Translations under genes and position numbers: made by a program
The notes under the pieces: generated by a model
Told to the model about the DNA's origin: nothing
Databases searched by the model: none
What the model saw: only the letters and a program-made list of their open reading frames with translations
Assembly: GCA_036971715.1 (NCBI GenBank)
Contig: JAVHJL010000004.1
Location: 1,798,001-1,862,000 of the forward strand
Reading direction: 5' to 3'
Length of the DNA stretch: 64,000 nt
Source of the DNA: Arthrobotrys musiformis
Lineage: Eukaryota; Ascomycota; Orbiliomycetes; Orbiliales; Orbiliaceae
Shown here: piece after piece, positions 20,697 to 32,428 of the stretch
How positions within the stretch are numbered: the stretch's first letter is position 1
How the letters are laid out: the number at the start of each line of letters is the position of its first letter

Positions 20697-21560
20697 ATGA
20701 CAATCACCAGCATACCCCACCTCCCAGACTTCAAACTCCTCCCCTACAAACTCCCCACAGATACCCCTCCTCCCGCATCGCCCACAATCAAAATCCTCAG
20801 AACCTCATCATGGACCTACTGCGGTCCCCTCCTCCCCCTCACAACCCCAACCGACGATACCTCCCTCCCAGCATCATACCACACCTGGCACCGCGCCACG
20901 ATCCGTGGCACCCCGCTAATAACCCTCCTAACCCCCTTCCTCCTCTTCGCCCACGAATTCATAAAATCCACCGGATTGAACCACTACTGGATCACTATCC
21001 GCGCCTCCCTGCCCACGAAGGATTTTAATACCCCGCGATGGCATGTAGACGACGACTTCTTCGATCGCGCGAGTATGGCCAATTTGCGGGGTGGCCAGTC
21101 TACTAGTAGCACCAGGGTAACCCGCACGCAGTGGAAATTGGCGACGACGCTGTTAGGTCCTGGGACGATGTTTGCGACTAACACCGCGGGTGCGAGGAAT
21201 ACCCTCAAATCGGTGAAGACGGCGGTGAAAGCTTCGTCGCCGTCGCATACTTGCACGTCAGTAATCTGCCTCGGCTGCGCGAATCTGGCTGAATGCGTTA
21301 GGAAAGCTTTGGCGGATGAGTTGAAAAATGTGGAGGTGGTGCAGTCGGGTGAGGGGGAATGTTGTTTTTTCAAGGTCGGGGAGGGGGTAGGTGCTGTCCA
21401 TTCGGAGCCAAGGATGGATGGTGGGGAGAGGGTGTTTGTGAATATTGTCCCGGGGAGGGAGGAGGAGTTGAGGGAGGTTATGGGGAAGTGGGGGATGGAG
21501 GAGTGGCCGAGGGATTGGTGTTTGGGTGTGCCGGGGGGGTTTTGGGAAGAGGAGGGCTGA
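20697..21560 (+). CDS. Conserved-looking 287-residue protein resembling DUF1826
   Basis: This is an intronless ORF from ATG 20697. The central part has a WHVDDDFF motif (near residue 112), then WKLATTLLGPGTMFATN (near 142-158) and, 60-70 residues later, GAVHSEPRMDGGERVFVNIV. This H-x-D ... L-x-T-x-x-GPGT ... HxxP ... R-x-x-x-x-I/V spacing matches my memory of DUF1826 proteins (H-x-D, TYxGPGT, HRSP, RLLL). The HxD...H geometry would suit a metal-binding double-stranded beta-helix such as a 2-oxoglutarate oxygenase-like fold, but that is inference. A cysteine pair (CLGCANLAEC) lies around residue 196-205. No signal peptide or membrane helix is seen. Function unknown. Confidence 0.7.
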   Translation: MTITSIPHLPDFKLLPYKLPTDTPPPASPTIKILRTSSWTYCGPLLPLTTPTDDTSLPASYHTWHRATIRGTPLITLLTPFLLFAHEFIKSTGLNHYWITIRASLPTKDFNTPRWHVDDDFFDRASMANLRGGQSTSSTRVTRTQWKLATTLLGPGTMFATNTAGARNTLKSVKTAVKASSPSHTCTSVICLGCANLAECVRKALADELKNVEVVQSGEGECCFFKVGEGVGAVHSEPRMDGGERVFVNIVPGREEELREVMGKWGMEEWPRDWCLGVPGGFWEEEG

Positions 21561-22123
21561 TTCTCTTTCACCTTCTTGGAGGAAGACATAATGTGTATAA
21601 TGTAGGATATCGTGACATCAGCTGTGTAATGTTGGATTCGAGGTTATAATCGAGACGGTGTTTTGGTGTGGCTATCGGCGGGATTAATGGGGACATCAGC
21701 GGATATCCTGATGTTGATATGTTTGGGGCGGCACTCTGTAATTAACGACTTCGAGGGTAATCTATTAATATATTTTTGTATTGAAGCCGCAACTTTTACG
21801 CCGTCGGTGGGTAGACGGTTGTATATCCGAGCAAACTGGAGTTCACTTTGATAAAATGTTGAATCCCTCTATAGATCTAGCCAGCCGGTCTCGAGACTAT
21901 TGACTACATTAAACTTGGATAGTAAATTTATAACATCATAAGTGGTATTAATTTCACATAAAAGAATTCCCTAGCTATCTAACAATAAAGACTACAAAGT
22001 AAATTTCTTTTTCAAAACCAGTTGAAGCAGCCGCCCTTCATGTCATGTCATCACACCTAATTGCCCAGCTTTTATAATAAGAAAAGAGTATAAAGAAAAA
22101 CCCACGCCAATACAACAGCCAGA
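21561..22123. other. Convergent 3' spacer
   Basis: This 563-bp AT-rich spacer lies between the DUF1826-like gene and PARP, which converge. It should contain both 3' UTRs. I see no gene or clear repeat. Confidence 0.5.
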
Positions 22124-24661
22124 TCAATGGAAGTCGACGTAGAACAAGTATCTCAACTTGATCTGTGCGGTCGAGTAGCAAATATACTATTCCAAAAAAG
22201 TTAGCATCAATCCATCTATCGAGTCGACCAAGGAGCGCAACATACCTCGTTATACTGCAAATAAGCCCCCTTAACATTCGAATCCCCCGTCTTATTCTCC
22301 GGATTCGGCATCTGAACCCCCTTCAAATCCTCATGCACCTCTCCAGCATCCATCCACCCCTTCGGCGCCGTCTTACCCATACCGAAAGTCGACATACACC
22401 CAGCCTTCTTCGAGTTCTCAGCGGCGTAGTAGTCCGAATTCGTCAATTCGTACATCGGATCCCCCAACTGTGCTTCGCAGAGTAACATGAGACCCATGTG
22501 GCCGGAAATCGATGGAACGCAGTATCCCGCCGATTTGGTGGAGATATCGGCGAGGTAGACACCCTTTCCGAACATGTAACCGTTGACGGGGGCCTCTGGT
22601 GGGGCGATACGCAGACCTTGGGATAGAATACCTGCGAAGTTTGTCGCGCGGGAACCGTGCCAGAGGAGACGGCGGTTGTCGGATGCGTAGTTGTCGTAGC
22701 TTTCTTTGGCGTAGATTTGCTTTTCGTCTTTTCGTTCGATGCGAAAGATGTGCACGACCTTGGCGCGGATGTGGGAGTGGGTTTGGCCGTGGGTTTTGTG
22801 GAAGTAGTCGCGGAGGTATTGGTATTCCTTCGTGTCTTCTTCCAGCGGGGTTGTTTCCAGGAGGCCGAGGGAGGAGAATTGTTTGTCGAGTGGGTGGATG
22901 CGGTTGCCTTGGTCGTCTTCGGCGTATTCGACGTCTTTCATGATCTTTTCAGCGATAGCCATGTCGCCGAGGGATTGCACGAGGTCGATTTCGGCTTTGA
23001 GGAGGCGGTCACTGTTGATGACTGTGGGGCGATCACGGCCGAAGGAGTGTGGGATTGTGGAGTAGTATGAGTTTGTGAGCTGCTCGAAGACGGATCGGTT
23101 GGATGTGCCGGCGTTAAGGGCTTCACCGATAGCTTTGAGCTGGGAGTACCCTCTGGCGATGGTGTTCTTGTTGAGACGGCCGAGGGGCAGTTTTTTGGCG
23201 TCGTAGTTGAGGTCTGCCATGCTCTGCTGAATGAAGTCTTTGTTAAAGATTAGGTTGGCGATGGTTTGGACCTGCAGTGGGAGTTTCGATTCGATGACTT
23301 CGGCGCTGGTCGCCTTGGACTTCTTCTTCGTCTCGTCTTCGGGAGGGGCGTAGTCCTTTTCGAGGTAGGTGTATTTACCCGGTCTGTCGGCTTTGAGACG
23401 GTCGTCCCAAGTGACACCGGTCTTGTCTTTGAACTTCTTGTTGAATTCTTTAAGAGCGCCGTCGAGGCCGAGGCCGGATATGAGCTTGTTCTGGCCGCTT
23501 TCGCCGACACGGCCCCAGCGGGTCCAAACGCTGTACAAGGAGCCCTTTTTGAGGAGTTGGAGGATGTAGAATTTATTGTTGTTATTGCCAATGTTGGTCT
23601 GGTTGAGGGAGGCATCGTACTTGAGGCTATCTGAGTCCTCGTAGACCTCGAATCCCGAGTATCTCAGGCCGCCTATGACATATATTAGTATCGAGACCAT
23701 ATATAATGTCGAGGATAAAGAACTTACACATCTCGTCGACAGGAGCCTTGTAACCCTTCTGACGCTCACGCTCAGCGGCCTCATCATCATCCTCGACCGG
23801 GTCAGCATCTTCTTCCTCATCCTCCTTCTCTTCCTCTTCATCATCCATCTCTTCATCATCGTCTTCGTCCTTCTTCGCCTTTCTCTTCTTAGCTGCGGGG
23901 GCCTTTGCCTTGCCCTTGGCTTTGGTATCAACAGCTTTGGCTTTACCCTTACCCTTCACCGGCTTTTTATCTTCCTCATCTTCATCTTCGTCGTCATCGT
24001 CGGCAGCTTTACGCCCACGCTTCTTGCCAGTGATGGTAGTAGTTTGCGAAGCCGGTGCGGCTGCCGCGGTCTGGGAAGACTGCGCCGCAGCAGCAGCAGC
24101 ACGGGCGGAGGGAGCCCTAGTCCCCGTCGCTCTCGGAGCAGCAGCAGGAGCGGCGGCGGCGGCTTTAGATGTGGAAGCCTTTGACAAGGAAGCTTTCGCC
24201 GGTTTCGAGGGGTCGTATTTACCCTCTGCTTGCTTCTTCCCCTTCTTGACCGAATCCTCTAGCCTGATATTCGTTAATAATTGACTTTTGTTGGATTATG
24301 GGGGTTAAGACATACCAAGAAATCGTAACGATAGGAATTCCGTTTGCAGAAGCATTGCCGACTATATTAAAGTATAAGTACCTATACAACCAATCTATCG
24401 ACATGAGGGGGTGGATAATACCTTTTGTGGTGTTTTTGAGGTAATCTTCGGTGGTGGTGATGAGATGGGTCACGGCTTTTGTGACGGAAGATTTGACGAC
24501 GCCGCCGTTGTTGGCGATTAGGCTTTCGATGTCCTCTAGTATCAATCATTAGAATATTTTTTTAAGGATATGTGTAAGAGGGATTAATCGGGCTCCATAC
24601 TCTTGGTGTAGCCGTCGAAGCTGCCGCTGATGGCGAAGATGAGGTTATCTAACGGCGCCAT
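22124..24661 (-). CDS. Poly(ADP-ribose) polymerase (BRCT-WGR-PARP), fungal type
   Basis: Six exons are resolved: 24661-24601, 24535-24422, 24361-24316, 24263-23728, 23672-22246 and 22186-22124, giving 748 residues, the usual length for filamentous fungal PARP. Order: a BRCT domain (about 1-80, ending in ISWLEDSVKKGKK), an Ala/Lys- and Asp/Glu-rich linker (about 90-250) with basic, nuclear-localisation-like clusters, a WGR domain (WTRWGRVGESGQNKL), the PARP helical regulatory domain, and the ADP-ribosyltransferase domain with the H-Y-E triad: His in LLWHGSR, Tyr in GVYLAD and Glu in LQYNEYICYS. It transfers ADP-ribose from NAD+ to proteins in the nucleus during DNA damage signalling; in Aspergillus and Neurospora the single PARP also affects development and ageing. 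The final intron follows the catalytic Glu codon directly. Confidence 0.95.
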
Positions 24662-25894
24662 GGTTTATATCGATAGAGTGGATAGTGGGATGTCGAGGCG
24701 AGGAGGGATTGTGTTGGGTGTGTGGTATATTCCCACAAAGCCGTACGAAGCTGACGCGCGAAACACAAGAACAGCTGAAGAGAACGGTAAGAAAAAGGAG
24801 GTATTCCGAGCCTAAAAATTGGACAATTGATCCAATTCCAAGACCGAATTGTAAAGAATTGAAGAAAGAAGTGAGAAGAATTTGAAGATACTACTGCGCT
24901 GAAGAAATAAAGTAAAAAAAAAGTGGGAAAAATGGGGGGATTTAAGCTCCTTCGGATAATCCGATTCCAATCCAGCGAAAGTGAGCAAAAGCGCAGTTTT
25001 CCCTTTTTCCCACTAAAACGAAACGCGAACAGCCCCCCGGCACTTTTCGAAGAGCAAAGTGAGGCAGGGTTCCCTTTTTGGTGCCGGTGAGTCAACGCCG
25101 CGCCGCATGAAGACAGGTCGGGCAATTTTGAGGTTGGCGATGACTCGAACTTGGAGGAATAAATGGACACGAGTTCACCTGATCTGGGGTCTTTTCGTGT
25201 CTCCAGCCATCTCCTTTCCTCGGGTAGAATGGCTGACTGGTGGCCTGGCGCCATTTCTGCGACTCATCGATGAGTGGCCTGAATCATCCACCTCGTCCAG
25301 GCCAGGGGTGATACATACTTCATACATGTAATTACAATTCCTTGAAGCCATCGCCAACGACGTCAGAGACCACTTACAATGCGAAGTGTTGTGTTGGTCG
25401 AGGTAACCAACCCGCAACACAGCACGCAACACACCAGGCTGGCCCCTCCGACTATGTCAACGTGTTATCTATCAGAACAACCCAGCTGCCGGGCTTAGTC
25501 AACCGGAGACAGGTGCTCGCGATATCAAAAAAAATAAAACTAAAAACTAAAAAAGAGTATGCTCATGTTTACTACCTCTTACTAAGGCACTTACATCGCC
25601 TTTTTTATGGACACGACTACATCTCATCTCTTCTCTCCTTCTCTTTCACACTACTACTACACACCCATACTTTTTATTGGGATCAAGTAGGGCGGTGGTA
25701 TAGATATCTGTATCTATTTCCTTTTTTTATATTCGCTTGAACTGCGCCGGCCGCGCATAAGTCACATAAAACCAGATATCCATATATCGCCATTTATCGC
25801 ATACCCCAAAGAAATACGGGTCCAAGCTCTCACCCATAACCACCAAACCGCCCTTCACGGGCTTTTTTCCTTTTTCCTTTTTTGCCGGTTCAAG
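24662..25894. other. Divergent promoter region of PARP and the ER Hsp40
   Basis: This 1.2-kb spacer separates two divergent genes and should hold both promoters. A 201-residue minus-strand frame (24649-25254) only extends PARP's own 5' flank and has no recognisable motif. The stretch at 25610-25680 is pyrimidine-rich, typical of fungal leaders. Confidence 0.5.
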
Positions 25895-27198
25895 ATGCAG
25901 TTCTTACGGATACTGCTTTTGGTCGTATTCCCGCTGCTGGTAGCTGCAGCGCCGGATTTCTATAAGGTTCGTTATTCCTCTTCTTCTTCTTCATTTTATA
26001 TACAATTGGTATTAACGACGACTAGATCTTAGGAGTAGACAAACAAGCCTCCGATCGAGAGTTAAAGAAAGCCTACAAACAGCTCTCCAAAAAATACCAT
26101 CCAGACAAAAACCCGTATGTCCACTTAATCCCCATTTCAAACTTCCAACTTTACTAACCCCAACTCTCAAAAAGTGGAAACGAGGAAGCCCACCAGAAAT
26201 TCATAGACATAGCAGAAGCCTACGAAGCCCTCTCGAACCAAGAATCCCGCCAGGTATACGACAAATACGGCTACGACGGCTACAAACAGCACCAACAAGG
26301 CGGCGGAAACCAGCACGGCGGTCACCATGACCCCTTCGACCTCTTCTCCCGCTTCTTCGGCGGCGGCGGTCACGCCGGCCACGGTCACGGCCAACGTCGC
26401 GGTCACAACATGGAAGTCAAAGTCTCCGTCCCACTGAAGGACTTCTACGTCGGAAACCGTATAGAATTCCAAGTTACGAAACAACAGATCTGTGAAGAAT
26501 GCGAGGGATCGGGATCGCGTGATGGTCATAGCGAGAAGTGTGAGCATTGTGCCGGCCGTGGGGCGAGGATTGTAAAACAAATGCTTGCGCCGGGAATATT
26601 CCAGCAAATGCAGGTTATATGTGATAAATGCGGCGGGAAAGGGAGCAGGATCACAAATCCGTGTCCCGTCTGTCAGGGTGCCCGGGTGGTTAAGAAGCCT
26701 GTATCGCATTGGTTGGATGTTGATAGGGGTGTTCCCGACGGCATGCGTGTTAGCTTCGAGAACGAGGCGGATGAAAGTCCCGATTGGGTTGCCGGTGATC
26801 TTATCATCCAAATCGACGAGCGGAATCCCGCCGATTCGGCGAATAAGGAGAATCTCGACGGGTGGTGGTTTAGACGCCGCGGGAAGGATTTGATACATAA
26901 GGAGGTTTTGAGTCTACGTGAGGCGTTACTGGGGGATTGGAGTCGGAATCTTACGCATTTGGATGGCCATGAGGTTAAGTTGGGGAGGAAGAAGGGGCAG
27001 GTTATTCAACCGGGACATGTGGATGTTATCAAAGGCCAGGGGATGCCGCTGTGGCAGGAGGACGGGTATGGTGATTTGATCGTGGAGTATACGGTTGTGT
27101 TACCCGATCAGATGCAGAGTGGGATGAGGAAGGATATCGAAGCCGTGTTTGAGAAGTGGAGGAAGAAAGTTGGGGTTAATGTGAAGGACGAGCTGTAG
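25895..27198 (+). CDS. SCJ1: ER-lumenal DnaJ (Hsp40) co-chaperone, Scj1-like
   Basis: Three exons, 25895-25966, 26026-26114 and 26175-27198, encode 394 residues. The N-terminus MQFLRILLLVVFPLLVAAA is a signal peptide. The J domain follows directly (DFYKILGV; HPD at residues 49-51), then a Gly/His/Phe-rich linker (GGHAGHGHG), a zinc-finger region with four CxxCxGxG-type repeats (CEECEGSG, CEHCAGRG, CDKCGGKG, CPVCQGAR), and the two beta-sandwich C-terminal domains. The chain ends in KDEL, the ER-retention signal. It is therefore a type I Hsp40 of the ER lumen, stimulating the ATPase of BiP/Kar2 during folding and ER-associated degradation. Introns of 59 and 60 nt are canonical (the second has a branch motif TACTAAC just before its acceptor). 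Confidence 0.95.
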
Positions 27199-27545
27199 TC
27201 TTCCCCCCCTTTGCGAAGCTCCCCGGGTTCTTTTCATTTTTAATCACACCTATCGATTAGGGTTGTTTTCCTCTTCGAATCCGGGGAAGGGATGGGAGAG
27301 AGTCCAGATTGTTTTCCTTGTATTACTACCCCAATCGCATTTCATTTTATTTTTTCCTCGTATTTTTTTTGTATAAAGCGGTCCGTCGGTTATGTGAGAG
27401 AGGTTAACAAAAAAGAAACCACAAAGGCGTTAGAATATATCCTAGAACACTGAGTTTTAATTTATATGTCTCCAAAAAGAACACTCTCAATTAATCCCAC
27501 TATGTACCAGGCGGGTTAAGACGTAGATATCAGAGGTGGGACGGG
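27199..27545. other. Convergent 3' spacer
   Basis: This 347-bp spacer lies between the stop codons of the Hsp40 gene and the TFIIIC subunit gene. It is T-rich around 27340-27370. No further gene is seen. Confidence 0.5.
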
Positions 27546-28354
27546 TCACCCCTTCCACGCCTGCTGCGTCTCACTAAACTTCTTCATCGTAACCCCCTCC
27601 ACATCCTCGCCCACCCTCGCAGCTTCTTTCAACCTATGCTCCAAAACCGCATCCAACCGTTCAGCAAACATCCTAGCCTTCGTCGAAACCTCCTGTCTAT
27701 CCCTGCCCCTCGGCTTCAACTTCCCCGGCCAACCCTCCAGTCTGTGCACGGTAGTCGCAAACAACTTGGCCTCCTGATTAACCCTTATCTTCCTCCCGCT
27801 CGCCGACTCCTCTTCGTCCAGATTCTGCGGGGAAGGCGGGGAAAAGATCATTTCGGTCCCGTTGGAGAGTTTGTAGGTACATGCGTATATTTTCCCCTCA
27901 TACGTTACGAGCGGGGATGGTGTATCCAGATCTAAAATCTGCAGCGATAATTCGCGTGGTTTGTCAGGAGGATCTGAGACCACGGAGGCGGAATCGATGC
28001 TATCGTTTCCGTCTTCTCCATCTTCATCTCCTTCTTCGTCTTCCGTGTCGGTGGGTTTGTCGGAGTCCGATTGAGCTGGGTTTTCGTTGTCGGAGGTGGG
28101 ATTTGAAGAGGTGGAGGAGTAGGAACCCAGACGGGGGCGGAATTTTCGGCCGTCGCGGTATTTACCGTAGGCGGCGTAGTCATCTGATGAGAGGTCGAGG
28201 ATTACGTAGAATGACTTTTCAAATCCAATTAGCTTGCTGTATATGTTATGTATAACAGGTATATAGCGGATGTTACCTCTGTCTCTTCATTTTCATCAAA
28301 TACTGGAGGTTGAGGAGGGATTCCAGGGCGTTCAGCCGGGTTTGATGCTGACAT
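27546..28354 (-). CDS. Transcription factor TFIIIC subunit 6 (triple-barrel domain) homologue
   Basis: Two exons, 28354-28277 and 28214-27546, with a 62-nt intron (28215-28276), encode 248 residues. The N-terminal region has FYVILDLSSDDYAAYGKYRD and an acidic Ser/Asp/Glu-rich linker (about residues 62-100). The core LQILDLDTPSPLVTYEGKIY, ending GTEMIFSPPSP, is the triple-barrel domain found in human GTF3C6 and the yeast tau55-type subunit. It is followed by a C-terminal helix. The protein should be part of the tauA lobe of TFIIIC, which recruits RNA polymerase III to tRNA genes. The family assignment rests on the LDLDTPxPL pattern; the acidic linker is divergent. Confidence 0.8.
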
Positions 28355-28843
28355 TTTTGTTATTTTCTGTTGGTGGAGATTGCATGGTTTTGTATGTGAT
28401 CGAAGACGATGTTTGATTTGAGGTTTGAAGGCTTTGGCGAGAGTTTCTTGGATCGAAGGTTATGTTTGAGGGAAAGAGTTCTGGCCAATCAGGCCTCGCT
28501 TATTCGGCGGCGCGGAGAAAAAACACACAGGCAGGATTTTTATACAAGATGCTTCCCAAAACTCCAATTGATTATGTCCCCGTAGATTTTATAGACGGAA
28601 GATAGGATGTAGTCGTATGGATTGAAGCTGTAAATCTCGTGGTGTAGATGTATTCCCGGCCAAATTAATTAGGATGTTGTCGATGACCGCATAAAATAAA
28701 CGGGAAAAGAAAGCGAGACCTCAACAACCACTTCCTCCCAATTAACCCGCATACCAATCCATCCATCTCCACCTCCACCTCCGAACCCCCCCGACCATTC
28801 TACCGAATCTAAAGAGAAGAGAAGAGAGTAGGACAGATTCACA
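28355..28843. promoter_or_regulatory. Divergent promoter of TFIIIC subunit and complex I 24-kDa genes
   Basis: This 489-bp spacer separates two divergent housekeeping genes and must carry both promoters. A purine-rich leader (AAGAGAAGAGAAGAGAG) lies just upstream of ATG 28844. No TATA box is obvious. Confidence 0.5.
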
Positions 28844-29870
28844 ATGGCCGCTCGATCGGTATCGCTACGGCTGGCGGCCGCCTGCAGAGCCGCTGCCACC
28901 CAATCCGCCCGTCCGCATATCACCCCTCTGAGGGCCTCGACCTCGTCACGGAGCAGCCACGCATTGGCCGTCGTACGTCCCCTCCCCCTCCACCCGAATA
29001 TATAGGAAGATACACTCAGACTAATCCTGATGAAACGGAGTAACAGCACCGCGACACAGCCGACAACCACGCCAACATCCCCTTCAAATTTAGCCCGGAG
29101 AACGAGAAGCTGATCGCAGAGATCCTGAAGCGCTACCCGCCGCAGTACAAGAAGGCCGCCGTCATGCCCGTCCTCGACCTCGGGCAGCGGCAGCACGGCT
29201 TTTCGAGCCTGAGCGTCATGAACGAGGTTGCCCGTATACTCGAGATGCCGCCGATGCGGGTTTACGGTAGCTCTCTCTCCCTCCAATTTTATATATATGA
29301 GAGTAAAGGACATGACTGATGGAGATACAGAGGTTGCGAGTTTTTATACAATGTACAACCGTAATCCCGTCGGCAAGTTCCATTTACAGGTCTGCACCAC
29401 CACGCCGTGCCAGCTGTGTAATTCGGACTCGATCATGAAGGCCATCCAGGACCATTTGAATCTTAAACCAGGGCACACAACCGCAGATGGAATCTTTACC
29501 TTCAGCGAGGTGGAGTGCCTGGGTGCCTGCGTCAACGGTTTGTCCCCTTTCACCCTCCCACAAAATATGTATTGAATATAGGAGTTAACTGATAAAAACA
29601 GCACCAATGGTCCAAATCAACGACGACTTCTACGAAGATCTAACCCCAGAGAGCACAGTGCAGCTATTGGACGCGCTGAAGAGCTACGCTCAGAGCACGG
29701 CGGAGCTACCGATCAATACTACGGTGATCACGGGTGATGTACCGGCGGAGGTGAAGGGGGTGCCGAAGCCGGGACCGTTGAGCGGACGGGCGACGTGCGA
29801 GAATAGTAAGGGACTGACGAGCCTGACGAGTCCGATGTGGGGGCCCGAGACCACGCGGGCTGATCTGTAA
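28844..29870 (+). CDS. nuo-24: NADH:ubiquinone oxidoreductase 24-kDa subunit (complex I, NDUFV2 homologue)
   Basis: Four exons, 28844-28972, 29047-29266, 29331-29537 and 29602-29870, encode 274 residues. The N-terminus (MAARSVSLRLAAACRAAATQ) is rich in Arg, Ala and Ser without acidic residues, a mitochondrial presequence. The [2Fe-2S] cluster N1a ligands are in the expected C-x4-C-x35-C-x3-C spacing: Cys138, Cys143, Cys179 and Cys183 (QVCTTTPC and VECLGAC). It is in the peripheral N module of complex I on the matrix side. The 5' flank is divergent from the TFIIIC subunit gene. Introns are 74, 64 and 64 nt with canonical ends. Confidence 0.97.
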
Positions 29871-30918
29871 ATTTTCATAATTTTTGTGGTTTTGGTATTG
29901 GAGGTGTGTGTATATAGCGGTTGTTTTTTTCCCTTGTAGGTATATTGTATTGAAGGAGATGGAATAGACGGTTCTTCCCAAACCTTTACGAACAAGCAAA
30001 AAAAAAAAAGTTTTTGATGGTGGATGTTACCCCAGATTTCCTCGCTTCACGGCAGAGGTACCGATGTGAGGAGGGTCGAGTGGGAGGTCACGCTGGGGGG
30101 TCTGGTGATACAGATATCAGGGCGGTTTGTCTGAGATCCCTGAATACTAACGGCCTAACCCACCTACTTACTTAGTAGCCTATTATACTTTCAACGAATC
30201 CGCTTCCTTGGACGGTACCATGGGAGGTAATTAATAGTGAATGCGGTCTTAGTTGTAAATTAGTTGCGGATTACCAAAGCCTTGCGCACAATCCATAGAT
30301 AGCTATGGGCATAGACACAGACCTGTCTTCACATATATGAATGATCATGAGCTGAATGTACGGTGGCCACAAAGGGTTTTTTTTATGTGTCTATCGACTA
30401 TTTAGCACGGGATAGAGAAATGCAAATTATATGGGGATCCGACAACATTAGATGCATATATTCCCGTTAGGCTAAAAATTATTTAAAATCAGGTGAAATA
30501 ACAGCTCGGTAGCTTAGGGTTCCTTGAAAGCTGTACTTGACTTTGAAGCCGTAGGCAATTAGGAAGCTATCTAACGAGACGGTATTCCGCCTTCTTAGGG
30601 ACCGTCTATGGCCACCCTCGAAGCACCGCCAGCTTGAATTCTTGGGTCTCTATCCTCGACTCATCGTGCTGTATACTATTGTATTGTATATATCGATACG
30701 TCGTATCTGGCAGCTGCTGGCCTTGAGACACAGTTTGGTTACGAGACTACACACATTGTATTACTTTGCTGAATCCAGAATACAACAACAACGCATACCT
30801 ATCGCCATCCAGAAGAGAAAATAGAATCAGAGGAAAAACCAAGAATAAAATTGCAAATCCTTTTCTTTCACCACCTCATTTAATATTCAAAATCTTAGTC
30901 ATTTCGTAGGTGGAAAGA
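29871..30918. other. Intergenic region, no supported gene
   Basis: This ~1-kb AT-rich spacer lies downstream of the complex I gene. A short A-run sits at 30000-30010 and a weak 60-residue ORF at 30642-30824 lacks recognisable features. It probably holds the 3' UTR and the promoter of the ankyrin-like gene. Confidence 0.4.
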
Positions 30919-30934
30919 ATGGGCCAGGTCACAG

Positions 30935-32072
30935 TTGAATCCCAACGCAAACCCACTTTGGTGCAAGCACACCGCCCAGCCTCAAGGCTGGTTGAATCCT
31001 TCTTGCGCCTTCCGCACATACAGCATATATCTTGGCAGGGCAACCGTACATGTGTTTTATGCTCAGGAGCGCCTGGTCTCGCGATCTCGAGGCTATGCGC
31101 AGCCGCCTTTCGAACAAACCTGCTTCTTTAAATCCCAACCACTGGTAATACACCTTATCATCCATTTTACGCCGCTGAATCCTTAATACCAGCTCGCCCA
31201 AGAGCCCCGCCCGACCTATTTATGGATTGAAAAGAGGTTAGTTGATGGCATTGGGTTTTATATAATACTTACTGTTGACTAGTGGTGTTCAGCCCGATAA
31301 CGACACTTTATCCAATGCGAAATCGATACAGGTGTTCAAGCTGTGCGCCGGGCATTGGAAACCCCAGCTAGCCTCGAATCCAGAACCCCATCATGCAGAC
31401 AGAAAGTTACTGATGCACTGTTTGTTCTATAACGGCTTCTCACAAAATCAAAACAAAGCTGTCATGGCAGCGATTGCCTTACAAAAGGCTTATAGAGCAG
31501 GCAATATTACCATGGAGCTAAATATTCCAGATGATGAAGGGGATAGCCCGCTGCTAGCCGCGGTCTCTCGAGGGAAAGCAATAATCACCAAGGCCCTTCT
31601 CGACGCGGGCGCCGACTGTAACCAGGTCAATCTGGACGGTCAGACTCCCCTGATGGTAGGGTTATCAAATTTAGATGACTCTCGTGAGGCATTGGAAGTT
31701 CTGTTGAGCCGGCCACGGGGATTTGATTTTTTCATAAGAGATAACTCTGGGCGACATATCCTTCATTATTTGATGGAAAATGCTGGTAGGGTAACGTTAG
31801 AGCTTTTTAGCACCATAGAAATGGTTGGGGTTAGTGCCGAAGATAGGGATAATAGTGGGAAGACACCGAGAGATATTCTGACAGACAGAATGAATGGCTG
31901 CCGTTGTTGTTTCCCCTACAGCTGGACAAGGGCTGGAATGAAGGAAGCATTTGACTCATTCTTGGATCGAGTAGAGGGTACCTCGAGAATTTCGTTGGTG
32001 GATAGCGAAGATGGAGCCGACGACGACGACGACGAATTCTATGACACCTCAGAAACCCTGCCTTCGGTGTAA
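30935..32072 (+). CDS. Ankyrin-like protein, 5' end unresolved
   Basis: The supported part is the 3' exon 31283-32072, with DDEGDSPLLAAVSRGKAI, KALLDAGADCNQVNLDGQTP and a third weaker unit near residues 165-200 forming about three ankyrin repeats. It then has an acidic tail (DDDDDEFYDTSE). Upstream, two spliced extensions keep the frame: intron 31237-31282 (GTTAGT...CTAG, 46 nt) joins exon 31193-31236, and intron 31145-31192 (GTAATA...CCAG, 48 nt) joins an exon ending at 31144. That exon stays open back to a TAG at 30896 and contains no ATG, so the true start must lie in a further upstream exon. The safe internal start is ATG 31413. Ankyrin repeats mediate protein binding; a specific role cannot be assigned. 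Confidence 0.55.
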
Positions 32073-32428
32073 TAGTTGGTGGATTGACCCCCCATCCTTT
32101 ACTACAGGTGGGAAAGCGCCGTCTTTCCATGTGAAAGAGGGAATCCGCCCGTTCAGACCCAGTACCCGGCCCACCAGGCTAAGGTGGAAAATGGAGGTTG
32201 AAGAGTAACACTTCTCCTCGGTATACCGATATTTCGAACTTTTCTCTCGAATGTTTAGCGATTCTCTTATTGTATATTAGATTTCAACAGCACCTTTTGT
32301 ACGAAACTTCTATTTTTTGTGTACAAGTACATCTTTTTAAATTAGGAGGATGAAAGGGGAGCATGAAAATAGTTTTTGAATATACATACAATTGTGTATA
32401 CCTCAGGTTAAATTTAAGATCAGGCGGC

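Noticed and set aside
22599..23634. Plus-strand ORFs of 77-137 residues across the PARP exon
   Set aside because: They are antisense shadows of the clearly assigned PARP coding sequence.
24649..25254. 201-residue minus-strand ORF upstream of PARP
   Set aside because: It overlaps the start of PARP exon 1, has no recognisable motif, and its region is a divergent promoter.
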